A stretch of DNA of 64,000 bases, taken from positions 13,555,319 through 13,619,318 of the forward strand of contig CM072808.1 of NCBI GenBank assembly GCA_037013495.1, written 5' to 3'. Each line of letters starts with the position of its first letter. Within the stretch, counting starts at the first letter, position 1. The notes below the pieces were generated by a model. That model worked only from the letters and a program-made list of their open reading frames with translations. It was not told the origin of the DNA and did no database searches. The position numbers and the translations under genes are program-made. Positions 46,390 through 58,655 of the stretch are shown here, piece after piece. The stretch comes from Hippophae tibetana. Taxonomy: Eukaryota; Streptophyta; Magnoliopsida; Rosales; Elaeagnaceae.

Positions 46390-47345
46390 AGTTTATACCC
46401 ATGTATGACTTCCTCCTATTTTTTATTGTATATTAATTTATAATATAATTATAAATCAACTTAAAACCTAAATAACCTAGAAGTACACTTAGTATATTTA
46501 ATTCATTCATTGTATTAAGATTAAAAAATATGATACTCAACAAGATAAGATTAAAATTATTGATAACCTTTAACATAACCATTCAATCATATAACAACTA
46601 TAATGTAACACTTTGAATAAAAATATTTGCAACTACATATTAATATATTAGATTAAAAATAAACATATTCATGCAATAAAATAATTAAATCATAATCTAT
46701 AGCTTAAAAATTGTCTATAATCACATTAAATATTTAACTAGACATAGAAATTATTAAATTAATAACAATAACTAAATATTTCATTATAAATAAAAAAGGG
46801 TAGCGAAAAAAAATTTGATTTTAGTGAATTACTAGAGTCAAAGGAACTAAAAATATCAATCTTCAACTTGTTCTTCAATCATTCTTCAAGGATCATCAAG
46901 AATTACAAAAAGGATATATTTTTTCTTAATTTTTCTCTCAATTTTTGTATAATTATGATAATATATGTATTTTGTGAGGTGTTATTTGTATATGTATATG
47001 AGAAAAATTATGTTTTAATGATCCATATAAGGACATGATTAGCTGAGCGAGGTGTAGCATGATGATTTTCAAAAAGACACATGGTAATCAATAAAAAGCA
47101 TAATTGGTGTGTGAGAGGTGGAGAACTTGACAGGTGGCTATCAATGGAAAGTGGAAGGGTATTAGGATGTTTTACTAAGTACATCCACAAGCTTTTTTTT
47201 TAAGTTAATCCACTTGATCTAAAAAATTTCAAAAAATAAAAAAAGTTAATATCTTCTCAATAAATATAAAATAAATCTTTTAACTCATTTTAATAATAAC
47301 ATATATGTAAATGTAAATAAATTTATATCTAAAAATGTGTATAAA
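46390..47345. repeat. damaged copy of the solo-LTR family of intron 6
   Basis: It aligns in the same orientation with about 18930-20060. Shared words include AATAACCTAGAAGTAC, ATTAAATATTTAACTAGACAT, CAACTTGTTCTT and AAGTACATCCAC. Neither original edge is preserved, so it is a truncated LTR-like fragment with no coding content. Confidence 0.75.
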
Positions 47346-47989
47346 ATGGCTCTAGATATAAAACAAGGACATGTGTAGTGAAGATCGCCCAAACATCTAA
47401 CCATAAGACATCCAACCAAATAGATGTACGAATCACAAAAACAAATCGCCACTTGACTAGACAAGGTGTGACCAAATAGGATATGGCCAACTAGACAAGA
47501 TATGGTCGATCAAATAGGATGAGGTTGAACAAACAATAAAGTGGTTATACAGACATATGGCCGACTAAACAAGCTTGAGCTATAGGTCAAGAAATTGTAC
47601 CTCATTCTCTATGCATTATCTCACCTTAGATTCCTAACCTACGCTTCGTCCTCTACTGGTGCATTCTTCCATCCTCATGTACTGACTCATTATACTACAA
47701 TCCCTAATGTGGGATTGACTCAAAAAAAGGCCCTTGATTTCATGGATTGATGAGACCATAGTTAGCCATAGAGATAAAATCACAAGCTAAAAATAAAAGG
47801 TGAGAAGAATACAAATAAAAGTTGTAAGTCATGTAGTCCTTTATGCTATTGTTGGCTTCCTATGTGGAAAAAAATAGAGTCTATTTATTTTACTTAGTTT
47901 ATTTATCTTCCTTTGTATAAGGTTGGTCACTAACGATCAGTAATGCAAACACACACACATAGTTATGTGCAATTTGTATGCAAGTATGT
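47346..47989. other. intergenic, simple degenerate repeats only
   Basis: Near 47390-47580 short words such as CAACTAGACAAG and GACCAAATAGGATATGG recur imperfectly. No gene or element recognised. Confidence 0.4.
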
Positions 47990-48990
47990 TTATACACATC
48001 ACGAGGTTGGTTTTCCTAGTATGCATGCTAGGTTAAACATTATTATTTTTTATGAGCGAGCTGACGTTATCGCTCATGTTTTGTTTCATTTTGAGTATGG
48101 GTATTTATGAAAATTACTCGGTAATTTTGGAAACAAAAAATGAGATTTTTTTAGCACTTTAACAAAGCCTTCATCGGACCCCTCGTCGAACCCCTATAAA
48201 ATTGGTCGATGAGGTTGGTTGTGTGCTTGGATGATTTCTATAAGTACCCCTCTCTTTGTAAGCCATGTGTCGGCTGATAGTTTCCTTCGTGCAACTTTTT
48301 CTTATATGAGGAACCTATGTGATTGTGAGCCGTGTATTGACTAGTTGTTGATATAATGCAACTTTTTCTTGTATAAGAACTACACTATGATAGTAAGTTG
48401 GGTTGAATTAATTGATTTATCATATCATTGATTGTATATGATACGTTGTTGATTTTGTGTCCAGAGAGACAATTTGTAATTCGTGGTTAAAAGTGGTTCC
48501 CAAGGTGGTTGTTGGGTGTTCTTTATTGAATGTAGTCATCACATTTGATTCTTCACTTCACATTACTGATCTAAGGTTACTGATCACAACACATCAAGTA
48601 GTGTTAGCTTTAGATGATAGCCAGATTCATGTGTCAAACTAGGTTATTATAGAGGAACAAGCGAGGGTAGCAATACATGATTCAAATAGAGATCCTGACT
48701 GATAGAGGTAGTGGTGGTTTTATTTCTATCAAGGTTGTAATTTGTTTTATTGCTTAGTGGATTTTCTTACTGTCAAGTGGTTTCCATAAGCAATCCAAGG
48801 ATGTTACCATATAGGTAGGGGCTCTATGTGGGTTTATCTCATTATATCTGGTGTTTATGTATGCTCTAATGTTTTGCTAGTATAATCAGAATTTTAGTCT
48901 GTGATTAATGCATTCATTACTATTTGTCAAGTGCTTTTCTTTCTATTGTTTGAGTGTTTGGGACGAGTCCTTAAGTAGTCAATATTTTCT
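47990..48990. repeat. dispersed 1-kb repeat, copy 2
   Basis: Partner of 530-1560 with the same order of landmark words (ATCACGAGGTTGG, GTGCAACTTTTTCTTATATG, GAGGGTAGCAATAC, TGGTTTCCATAAG, CCTGATTGTGTA). No coding content; family unknown. Confidence 0.6.
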
Positions 48991-49299
48991 TAACCTGATT
49001 GTGTATTAGGTCTTTAACTTCTTCAATATAATTATGCATTATCAGATTATGTGTTAGTATAATATGAGTTTCTATTGAGTATGTACTAAAATACTAGATG
49101 TAGACTTTGATTAGAAATTATATATTGTCATATGCTTTTTTCCTTTTCTATATTGCATACTGATAACTGTATTTTATATAGTTATTTTCATCTATTTTAT
49201 TAATTATAATTGCTAGTTTCTTGACATTTTTAGTTAATTTTAGTTGAATAAATTAATAATTACTGTTTATTTGTTAAGGAATATATTTTTAAGAAAATT

Positions 49300-49548
49300 A
49301 AAGAATTTGAATCGAAAATGTACTTAATTGCAAATTTATGTCCGAAAATATAATTTAAAATGAAAGAGTGTTTAATTGCAATTAATAAAAGTCTAAAATA
49401 TAATTTGAATTAAAATCGAGCTTAATTTTAATTATTAAAAGTTTAAAATTTAATTTAAATTAGAAAAGGGCTGAATTGTAAGTAAAGAAAGTTTAAAATT
49501 TAATTTGAATTAAATAGGAGGGCTAAAATGCAATTAAGAAAAGTTTAT
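49300..49548. repeat. 50-bp minisatellite inside the Athila-like LTR
   Basis: About four and a half tandem units of 50-52 bp, each with GTTTAAAATTTAATTTGAATT or a close variant followed by a GGGCTGAATTGTAA-like end. Units are diverged by roughly 20-30 percent. Confidence 0.8.
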
Positions 49549-49570
49549 TTTTTTGTGTAAGAGAGAAGTC

Positions 49571-49976
49571 CACGTGCATCTATTGTCCGCGTGCCACGTG
49601 AACCATCAGATCAGAAAAGCAACGGTGGGGATGAGCAAGTGTCTTTCAAACCCGACCAAAGCGAATGGACGCAAGTTTTTTGGTTCACGCGGCTCAGTGC
49701 GCTGTGTGGGGCCCACCTGCCACGCAGGCCGGCGTGTAGGGTGGGACCCACGTGTCTATTGCGCAAGCCATTTCCCGTATGACGCGATCTACTGAAGCTT
49801 TGTGCGCCCTCATGTTCCAACGAGTAATACAACGCCACATGTCCTAAGAGAAAAACACAGAAACGGTGCCCGATCCCAACATATTCTCTTTGCACCACGT
49901 GTCCTTGATCACAATAATCCTGTGTGACACGTCTTCGTTCGCTTTCTCTTCACAGCAAATAATTTCATGTCACGTG
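49571..49976 (+). promoter_or_regulatory. cluster of five G-box (CACGTG) motifs
   Basis: CACGTG occurs at 49571, 49595, 49749, 49896 and 49971. The last three read CACGTGTC, which contains the ABRE core ACGTGTC. Related ACACGTC and CACATGTC words lie between them. About 230 bp downstream is a TATAAATA box. Plant bZIP and bHLH factors bind such sites; their use here is inferred. Confidence 0.7.
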
Positions 49977-51092
49977 TCCCATTATATCTTTTAGCCAATC
50001 AGATGGCGACATGTGGCAGCATGAATTGAAACGAAAAAAAGTAGCGGTGCACGTTCCCTTATTTTGCGATATTTATATTTTAAACACATGAGTTCGTGTT
50101 TCAAGCATCTTGTCCCCCACGCGGAATTTATTATTATTTTCGATACGTTATTTTGTCCCCCGCGTGTCTAAAAAAATGTATTTTTTTAGATGTATTTTTT
50201 TAGCTATAAATATGGCATTTATTTCTAAAAAATGGAGTTTTTAGTTTCAGAGTTTTTTGTTTTTGAGTTTGATTTTTAGGTTCTTGTTTTGGACAATGGT
50301 AGACGTAGGAGTCATTTTTGGCTTCTGTTGTGTTCTGCGTGCACCAAATATTTACGAGCAGAGCTGTTTTAATTTTCTCTTGTTCTTCATCTAATATTCC
50401 TTAACTATTGTAATTTTAATTTTAATTTATGAAGTAATTTAATTTTTCTAGGGTTGTGTTTTATCTAAATTTATGAAGCTTGAGTTTAATTATTTTTGAA
50501 TGATTTATAAGACTTTTAATTTGTTTATTCTATTTGTGCTTAATGCTTTTGATTATTGGAAAATTTATCAAATGATTCGTGGCACTTAAATAAACTTGAA
50601 AGAGACATTTTGTGTATATTGCTCATGGATAGAATAACATGTATATATGAAGGATAGGAATATACCTTTATCATATGTGTGGCTATTTGAGAACTTAGAA
50701 CGTAATGAATCTTGGTGAATTTAATTCTCATAAGAATATAGTCAATTAATTTAGCGATGTGTGTTTATACGGATCTCGAAAGAGATGTATGGATAAAATT
50801 AGAAGTTTTCGATTGACAAATTAAATTTACTAAAAATATATAAATCAAGAGAAAAATAATATGATTTGAATGGATTAATTTGGTGAAAAACTACAATCCT
50901 AGATTTCTTTTATTTTGTTATAAAACTCTTTAGTTAACTTGTTCCAAATCAACGATTATTTTGGATAAAATTAGAGTGAAATAATTTTAGTACTCAACAA
51001 ACTATAGTAACAAATCTCCGTGGGAACGATACTTTACTTATCATATTATTACTTGCACGTTTTATGTTCTCTTAAAAGAGACAACAAGTTTT

Positions 51093-51110
51093 TGGCGCCG
51101 TTGCCGGGGA
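51093..51110 (+). promoter_or_regulatory. primer-binding site, tRNA-Asp type
   Basis: TGGCGCCGTTGCCGGGGA, the primer site used by Athila, Calypso and Cyclops-type Ty3/gypsy elements of plants. Confidence 0.9.
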
Positions 51111-52000
51111 TTTGTTTTACTATTTTTATTGTTGATATTAATACCAATCAAGATGATTTTAATTCAAAAAAAAACAAAAAAACAGGAATTTATTTTTCAA
51201 TTTTCTCGTAAGTTGAGATTTTGTTTGACACACAAATCTTAACTCACAAAAAGAAAAATAAAAATTGAGAAGTCAAACTGATGACTATAAATCAAGCGCT
51301 TCTTGGGAGGCAACCCATGTGTTTTATTTTTTATTTTTGCATGTATTAGCTTTTATATTTTTTGTATGTTGTTATTTTTTTATTTTTTTTTGTAGGTGAA
51401 AATTGGAAGAAATGAAGCTTTTTTGGACTTTAACCCTACAAACCAAAGCAGGAAGTTTCTTTAAACCCATCTCATATGTTCTTTAACGTTCACACATTGA
51501 GTACAATGTGTATATTAAGTTTGGGGGTGGTAGAGATATTGAACTTAATTGAAATATTTTCTGGATATTCTTGCTTGTGAAATTTTATTTGTTTGGTTGG
51601 TTGAAGATATTTTTCTTTGAAAGGTGATTTATTTTTATTTCTTCGGTTTAATTGATGCATAACTCCTTGAAAAATTTGAATATTGTCTAAGTTATGAATA
51701 ATTTTTACAAGAATAAATATTTATGAGCATTAGTCTTGATTTTTTAGTTGCTATGGTAATTTAGAGAAGGTTTATGTGAGTATGGAATTTGATTGATATT
51801 TGTGGTGTCACAATTCTTAGAATTTGTTTGATTTTCTCTCGAGATGAAATTATAGATAACATTTAACTAAGAAAATGATTTAGGTCATCTTTGGATCGTT
51901 TGAGCCTTTCTATCTACCTTCATATGCTTTATCCGTAGTATACCCTTTTTGAGCTTCAAAGTTTATATATATATTTTTATCTTATTTCAAAAGCCTACTT

Positions 52001-52052
<52 letters not shown>

Positions 52053-52479
52053 GATATATCTATTTTTCTTATCTCACTAACAAGTGAAAATTGTTAGTAA
52101 ATATTTTAAGATATATATCAAAAAAAGAGGATACTGAAAAAAAATAGATTCTGAAAAGAAAAAAAAGGGAAAAGAAAAAAAAAGAAAAAAGAAAGAAAAG
52201 AAAATGATTATTGTATGTAATGTTAAATCCTAAATTGGGAAGTGTTTATTGTGATGATAAAAGGTATCTTGTTTCAATCCTAAAATGATGTGTTTAGGAA
52301 ACATTTTGAGCTAAATATTATCTTTTATCCTACCTTTACCTAAGCCATACATTACAAGCTTAATAAAGTCCTATTGATTTTTGGTTGTGTTTGTCTACAT
52401 AAGTGGAAAGATAAATGAAAAATAAACTTATGAGATTTGTGATTACATTAAAATTTATTTGTGTTCATATTTGCATAAA
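51111..52479 (+). mobile_element. interior remnant of the plus-strand Athila-like element, no coding
   Basis: Only about 170 bp after the primer site comes CAAGCGCTTCTTGGGAGGCA (51293-51312), a word that in the neighbouring minus-strand element lies after pol. Near 51500 a CATTGAGTACAATG word and then AAGTTTGGGGGTGG also match that element's region after pol (near 54725-54760). No gag or pol remains between them, so this element has lost all coding sequence. It also holds a (TA)n run at about 52003-52047 and a purine-only tract near 52136-52210. Confidence 0.6.
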
Positions 52480-53037
52480 TGATGAGCAAAAACCGACATC
52501 GCCGATTCTGCCAATACTTTGGTTTTATATTTATAAAACTCTCGCAAGTGCACGAATCATTTTGTAGAAAATGATAAGTATACTCCCAAGGTCGATCTAA
52601 GTAAGTAATGTATGTGGTTTTTAATTTATCATTCAAAATTTTAAAAATGAAATTAAATCCTAAACATCCTGTCACGATATTTTGAGTTTTGTGTTTCTAA
52701 TCTAATAACATAAAAATAAACATAGATGGGCGACACGATTTCCTCCTTTTTGACATCTTTGACCTTTTTGACCCTTTTTGTCCAATTTTTCCATATTTGT
52801 TGACTTTTCCTCATTTATTTTTGAATATATTTGCGATGTATTGCCTTCAGTATTCCTCTTTGAGTCTTTAAGTTACGTTTTTAAGCGAAAATACCTAAAA
52901 AATAATAAAAATACCTGTGATTCCGAAAAGACAAATATATATAAATATATGATAAAATCATATAAATATATATATATATTCAATCAATTAATGTGCATAA
53001 AATCATGATAATTTTAGTGCTTTTTGAGCACTCATCA
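52480..53037 (-). repeat. 3' LTR of the composite Athila-type element
   Basis: 558 bp with short inverted ends TGATGAG...CTCATCA. No matching target duplication flanks it, as expected when one side is element interior. It shares about 240 bp with 62921 onward, then differs, so one of the two LTRs has a deletion or replacement. Confidence 0.75.
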
Positions 53038-55078
53038 CAACCCCTAACCAGCTTCTTGCTAGTCCTTTAGCAAGAGAAGCGATAAAAACTAAACATTAAA
53101 CTATCCTAAATCACTTCCGTGGATTGACACGGTTGCATTTAGCCTATGTAACAAGCCTTTAAACCCATATGTTGCCCTAGTGGACGAGTTTGAATCTCGT
53201 GAGGGTTTTCAGTAATGATACCCACAAACATTGAACTAAATGTAAATATTAAAAGAAATAATAAAAACAATCAAATCAAAAACTAAAATTACAACAAAAT
53301 CAAAAATTAACTTTTAAGAATAAAAGAAAACAACATAACACAAAAATGTCTCATACTTTTTAATCTCCTTTAAGATCATAATTAAAATCTCAAGCATAAG
53401 TTATTTTAATCTTCTTAAACAATCATGATTTATTATAATAATTAGTCGAAAATCATTTTCATATTTCATATAAAAAATGTATCAATTTAATTTCATCCAA
53501 TTTCAGTGTCTAGAATCCGAATTCGCTTCGACTTTATTCCTCACTAGTCAATACTCTCAAAACACCGAATCCTATTTGTTCAAACACTCATACTAATATA
53601 TATGCGAAAGAGTTGATGTATAGAAATGAACTAATATGTTCGCATATGTATAAAAGAATAAAGGCTCAAATTATTATTTTGACATTGATATCATGAAAGG
53701 AGTCAAATGTATAAATTATAAAGATATCATATATATAAAATATTTTCATGCATAAATCAAACTCATTAAGAAAAAAATTCAAGATATATGCCTTTTACAA
53801 ATGAAGAAAGTGCAATGACTTTTTAAGTAATTACTTCCTATATCTTTCTTTTGTAATTAGCTTTTACTCACAACTTTGTAGGCAATGTGGGTCATATTAT
53901 GTAGATTATACTATATACTCTTTATCTCTCTATTTTTTCTAAAGATATTTCTCAATATATATATATATATATATTAGAGAGTCAACCCATGTACATATTG
54001 TACATTTTTTTAGGATTTTGGTGAGTGATTAATTTTTTGGCTTTTCTGTTTGATCTTGGTTTAGGTAACCCCAGATATGTCTTTTTTTTGTAGCGGTCAT
54101 GCATGAATGAGATATAAGCATATACTAACAATTTCTACTCCAATAATTTAATATAAGTAAAAATAATAATAAAAATATACGATACTCTATTAAGATGAGA
54201 AAAAATTCATACATTTAATGCTAATACCTATAGAGATCATCTAAAAAATTGAAGAAATAAGAAATGTGTTTGGAGTAGAAAAAATATATATTTCACTCTG
54301 AATAAAGGAAATTAGGCTCAAATTATATCTTACAAAGATAGTCTCCACTAAAAAAATTCATAAACACCGATTTTGGGTTTAATATAATTTCTTCATCTTA
54401 TCATTATGACAAAAACTAACTAATTACCAAAAAACGATTACAAAATATTTCATGATATGTTTTCAAAAATTAATCTAACAGTACAAAAGACTTAACTATT
54501 TACTTAAATTTGATTTGAAGAAATGATAAAGTTTTATGAAATTGTTTTTTAATTAATTCTAAAATTACAAAATTACTAAATCACACAAAATAAAACCAAA
54601 CACAATAAAAATGAAAATGTGAACATAAAATTAAAAATATTATTATTATTATTATTATTATTTTTAATTTTTTTAATTTTTAAAATTGTTAAAAATATTT
54701 TTTTAAGCATGGTAACTTTTTACCACCCCCAACCTAGAACTTACATTATCCTCAATGTAACAACTGTAAATTAAAGATAAAGAGAAAAGAGAAGAAATAT
54801 TACATATTTCCCAAGAATATGCAAGTAGTAATGGAGAAATGCATGTGCATCCATCATATTCATCAATAAAGTTCACACAGACAGATCGTTGTAAACTTCT
54901 AACATCTCAACAAATATTTTTAGTTTTAACAATTTAAAAATTATTCACATGTAATTAAACTAAAATAAACAATAAAAATTAAATAAATAAAAGAAATAAA
55001 AGAAAATTACCTAAAATGATGGGTTGTCTCCCATCCAGCGCTTAGTTTAACGTCTTAGCAAGATGTAACTTTATGGTG
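53038..55078 (-). other. noncoding 3' interior of the Athila-type element
   Basis: Long noncoding stretch between integrase and LTR, typical of this group. It contains the GGGTTGTCTCCCATCCAGCGC word near 55020, a purine tract (minus strand GGTTGGGGGTGGT) near 54730 and an (ATT)n run near 54640-54661. No envelope-like frame recognised. Confidence 0.6.
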
Positions 55079-58000
55079 CTAAGGGTTACTCAGCCAAATG
55101 CAATCCATTTCAGCAATGTTGTTTGGTTCTTCTAAATAAGGCTTCACACGATGCACATTGACTTTGAATGTTTTTTGTGTCTTGGAATCCAATAGTTCTA
55201 CTACTCTATGTGCAAATACCTGAACTATTTTGAATGGTCCATCCCATCTTGATCTCAGCTTTCCTGGAAACAATCTCAAACGAGATTTAAATAAAAGAAC
55301 TTTCATTCTAGGGTAAAAAGTCTTAGGAACTAGCCTCTTGTCATGATAGCGCTTAGTACGCTCTTTGTATAATTTGGCATTCTCATAGGCTTCGTTCCTA
55401 ATTTCTTCCAACTCATTAAGATAGAGTAACCATTTTTCTCATACTTTATCTAAATCCATGTTTAACTCTTTAATTGCCCAGTAAATCTTGTGTTTAAGTT
55501 CAATTAGAAGGTGACACACTTTCCCCAAGATTAACCGGTAAGGGCTCATCCCAATAGGTGTTTTGTAAGCGGTGTGGTATGCCCATAAGGCATCATTTAA
55601 CTTAAATGCCCAATCCTTCCTTGAAGGACGCATAGTGTGTTCCAATATTCCCTTAATTTGCCTATTACTTACTTCCACTAAACTAGAAGTTTGAGGATGA
55701 TATGGAGTAGTTACTTTATGTGTGATGTTGTACTTGTTTAGTACTCCATCAAAGATCTTGTTACAAAAATGGCTACTTCCATCACTTATTATAGCTCTAG
55801 GTGTTTTGAACCTGCTGAATATTAAATCCTTCAAGAATTTAACAACAATATTAGCATCATTAGTTTTAGTAGGGATAGATTCTACCCACTTGGATACATA
55901 ATCCACAGCAACCAAAATATATTGAAAACCATTGGATGGGGGAAAAGGACCCATAGAGTCAATCCTCATACATCAAAGAGTTCAACAACTAAATTAGATG
56001 TTAAAGGCATTTCATCTCTTTTGCTTATGTTTCCTGTTCTTTTACATCTATCACATTGTGCACAAAGCATATGAGCATCTTTAAAAAGAGTGGGCCAAAA
56101 GAATCCATCCTGTAATACCTTACGGGCTGTCTTTTCACCACCAAAATGGCCCCCACAATGAAGTTTATGACAAAAAGTTAGAATGCTCTTATGTTCTTCT
56201 TCAAGTACACATCTCCGGATGACTTGATCTTGACCAATCTTGTATAAATAAGGGTTATCTTAGAAATATTCCTTAATAGTTTTAAAAACCCTTTTCTTGT
56301 CCTGATATGAAGTGTTAGGTCGCAAAACACCAGTGGCAAGATAGTTTACAATATCAGCATACCATGGGTTCGGACCTATTGAAAATATCTGTTCATCAGG
56401 AAAGGTTTCAACTATATCTTCATTACTCTCATTTTTTAAGAGAATTGAAGTCAGAAATCAACCTAGATAAATGGTCAGCTACTAAGTTTTCACTGCCTTT
56501 CTTATCCTTGGCTTCTAGGTCAAATTCATGTAAGAGTAAGACCCACCTGATTAATCTTGGCTTGGCATTTGGTTTACTTAATAGGTATCTTAAAGCAGCA
56601 TCATCAGAATGCACAATCACTTTAGATCCTACTAAATAAGACCTAAATTTGTCTAAAGAAAACACTATAGCCAAGAATTCCTTTTCAGTGGTGGTATAAT
56701 TCATTTGGGCATCATTGAGTGTTTTGCTAGCATAGTAGATGGCATGCAAACACTTATCCACTCTTTGTCCCAAGATTGCTCCTATAGCATAATCAGAAGC
56801 GTCACACATTATTTCAAAAGGTAAAGACCAATTTGGTGCCATAATAACAGAGGTAGATGTTAGTTTCTCTTTCAAGGTATTAAAGGCAATAAGGCAGTCA
56901 TTGTTGAAATTAAAATAAACATCTTTTGATAGCAAGTTACATAAGGAACGACTTATTTTAGAGAAATCTTTAATAAATCGTCTGTAAAATCCTGCATGTC
57001 CTAAGAAGCTTCTTATCCCCTTCACAGATGTAGGGGGAGGTAGTTTAGATATCAATTCAACTTTTGCCTTATCAACTTCAATACCCTTGTTTGAAATTAT
57101 ATGTCCTAAAACTATCCCTTGTTGAACCATAAAATGGCTTTTCTCCTAACTAAGGGTGAGATTGCATTCAATGCATCTTTCTAAAACCAAAGTCAATTTA
57201 TGTAAGCAATCATCAAATAAGTTCCCAAAGACAGAGAAATCGTCCATGAAAATCTTAATGAATTTTTCCACCATATCCGAGAAAATAGATATCATGCATC
57301 TCTGGAAAGTGGCAGGGGCATTGCATAACCCAAATGACATTCTTCGAAAAGAAAATGTCCCAAAAGGACATGTAAATGTGGTATTTTCCTGATCTTCTGG
57401 TGCTATAGGTATTTGATAATATCCACACAATCCATCTAAAAAATAGTAAAATTCGTGCCCAGCTAATCTTTCCAACATTTGATCAATGAATGGAAGAGGA
57501 AAGTGATCATTTTTAGTATATAAATTTAGTTTCCTAAAATCTATACACATTCTTCATCCAATGATTATTCTAGTGGGCACTTATTCACTTTTTTTTATTT
57601 TTAACAACTGTTATCCCAAATTTCTTTGGTACCACATGCACTGGACTAACCCACTTACTATCCATAATAGGATAGATAATTCTTTCTTCTAACAATTTAA
57701 GAATTTCTTTCTTAACTACCTCTTGCATATTTGGATTTAGTCTTCTTTGGGCCTCTCATACAGGTTTAGTACCATCCTCCAAGTTGATCTTGTGCATACA
57801 TATTGTAGGACTAATGCCTCTTATATCCCCCAATACTCCAGCCTATAGCTTTCTTAAACTGTTTAATCACTTTGATAAGTTCCTTTTTTGGGTTTTGGTC
57901 AAGGTCGAAGCAATTATCACTGGATAAGTTTATCCTTCTCCCAAAAACACATATTTTAAGTGCTTAGCTAAGTCTTTGAGTTCAAGTTCAGGTGGATTGG

Positions 58001-58655
58001 CCTCTTTACTAGATGAAGAACTGGGTAGATTTAAAAGTTTACTAGATTTTGTCATTACTTCATCATTGTCTAGTCGTTCAAGGTACCCCTTAATTTCCTC
58101 ATATAAATCTTCTTCGACCTCTTCAAGTGTAAGAACAGTTTCAAGCTTGTCTTCTATTCTGGTTTGGAAAAAGATGCTTTGGACAAGATTATCCAAAGGG
58201 TCAACATCGAATATTTCATCGATGGCAGAAATAGAAGGAAAAGGTGAAGAATCAAAAACTTTAAAATGAACAGTCTCTCCTAAGACTGTCATTGTCAAAT
58301 TTCCATCTTGGACATCAATAATAGTTTTAGTAGTTGCTATAAATGGTCTACCAAGCAATATTGTGTGCTCTCTGTCCAATGCTAGATTTTCTTGCATATC
58401 TAGAACCACAAAGTCAATAGGTATTATCAGTTTGTCTACTTGTACCAACACATCCTCAACTATTCCCTTTGGATACTTAAGAGATCTATCTGCAAGTTGA
58501 AGGGACATAGTTGTAGGTTTTAAATCTCCTAGATTGAGCTGTAAGAATATAGAGTAGGGCATCAAATTTATACTAGCACCTAAATCAAGCATTGCTTTAG
58601 CAACCTTCCTATCCCCCATAGTTATGTTTATAATAAAACTTCCAGGGTCTTTCAA
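55079..58655 (-). pseudogene. Athila-type pol region (fossil)
   Basis: Minus-strand parts in order: protease (MLDLGASINLMPYSIF near 58590-58550; ILLGRPFIATTKTIID near 58320-58360), RT (CIDFRKLN near 57545; YYFLDGLCGYYQI near 57430; FMDDFSVFG near 57240), RNase H ([13 protein letters not shown] near 56800; ADHLSRL near 56460) and integrase ([14 protein letters not shown] near 55900; [16 protein letters not shown] near 55690). The order and the FMDDFSVFG motif fit the Athila/Calypso group. Broken, several breaks. Confidence 0.9.

Larger units (their letters stand above)
49266..51086 (+). repeat. LTR of a plus-strand Ty3/gypsy element, Athila-like
   Basis: The right edge ...ACAACA at 51086 precedes a primer site for tRNA-Asp by 6 bp, which fixes it as a 5' LTR. 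The left edge is uncertain. It contains a 50-bp minisatellite (49300-49548), a GC-rich block with five CACGTG G-boxes (49571-49976), a CCAAT box near 49994 and a TATAAATA box at 50205-50212, in promoter order. No second copy of this LTR is in the window, so the element has lost its other end or it was rearranged. Confidence 0.7.

Noticed and set aside
49553-49898. Overlapping open frames in the GC-rich LTR block
   Set aside because: Frames occur on both strands with no protein likeness; they follow from GC-rich composition within an LTR promoter.
53150-53220. tRNA-like stretch with GAGTTTGAATCTCGTGAGGG
   Set aside because: Only a T-arm-like word is present; no cloverleaf with acceptor stem and D-arm could be drawn.
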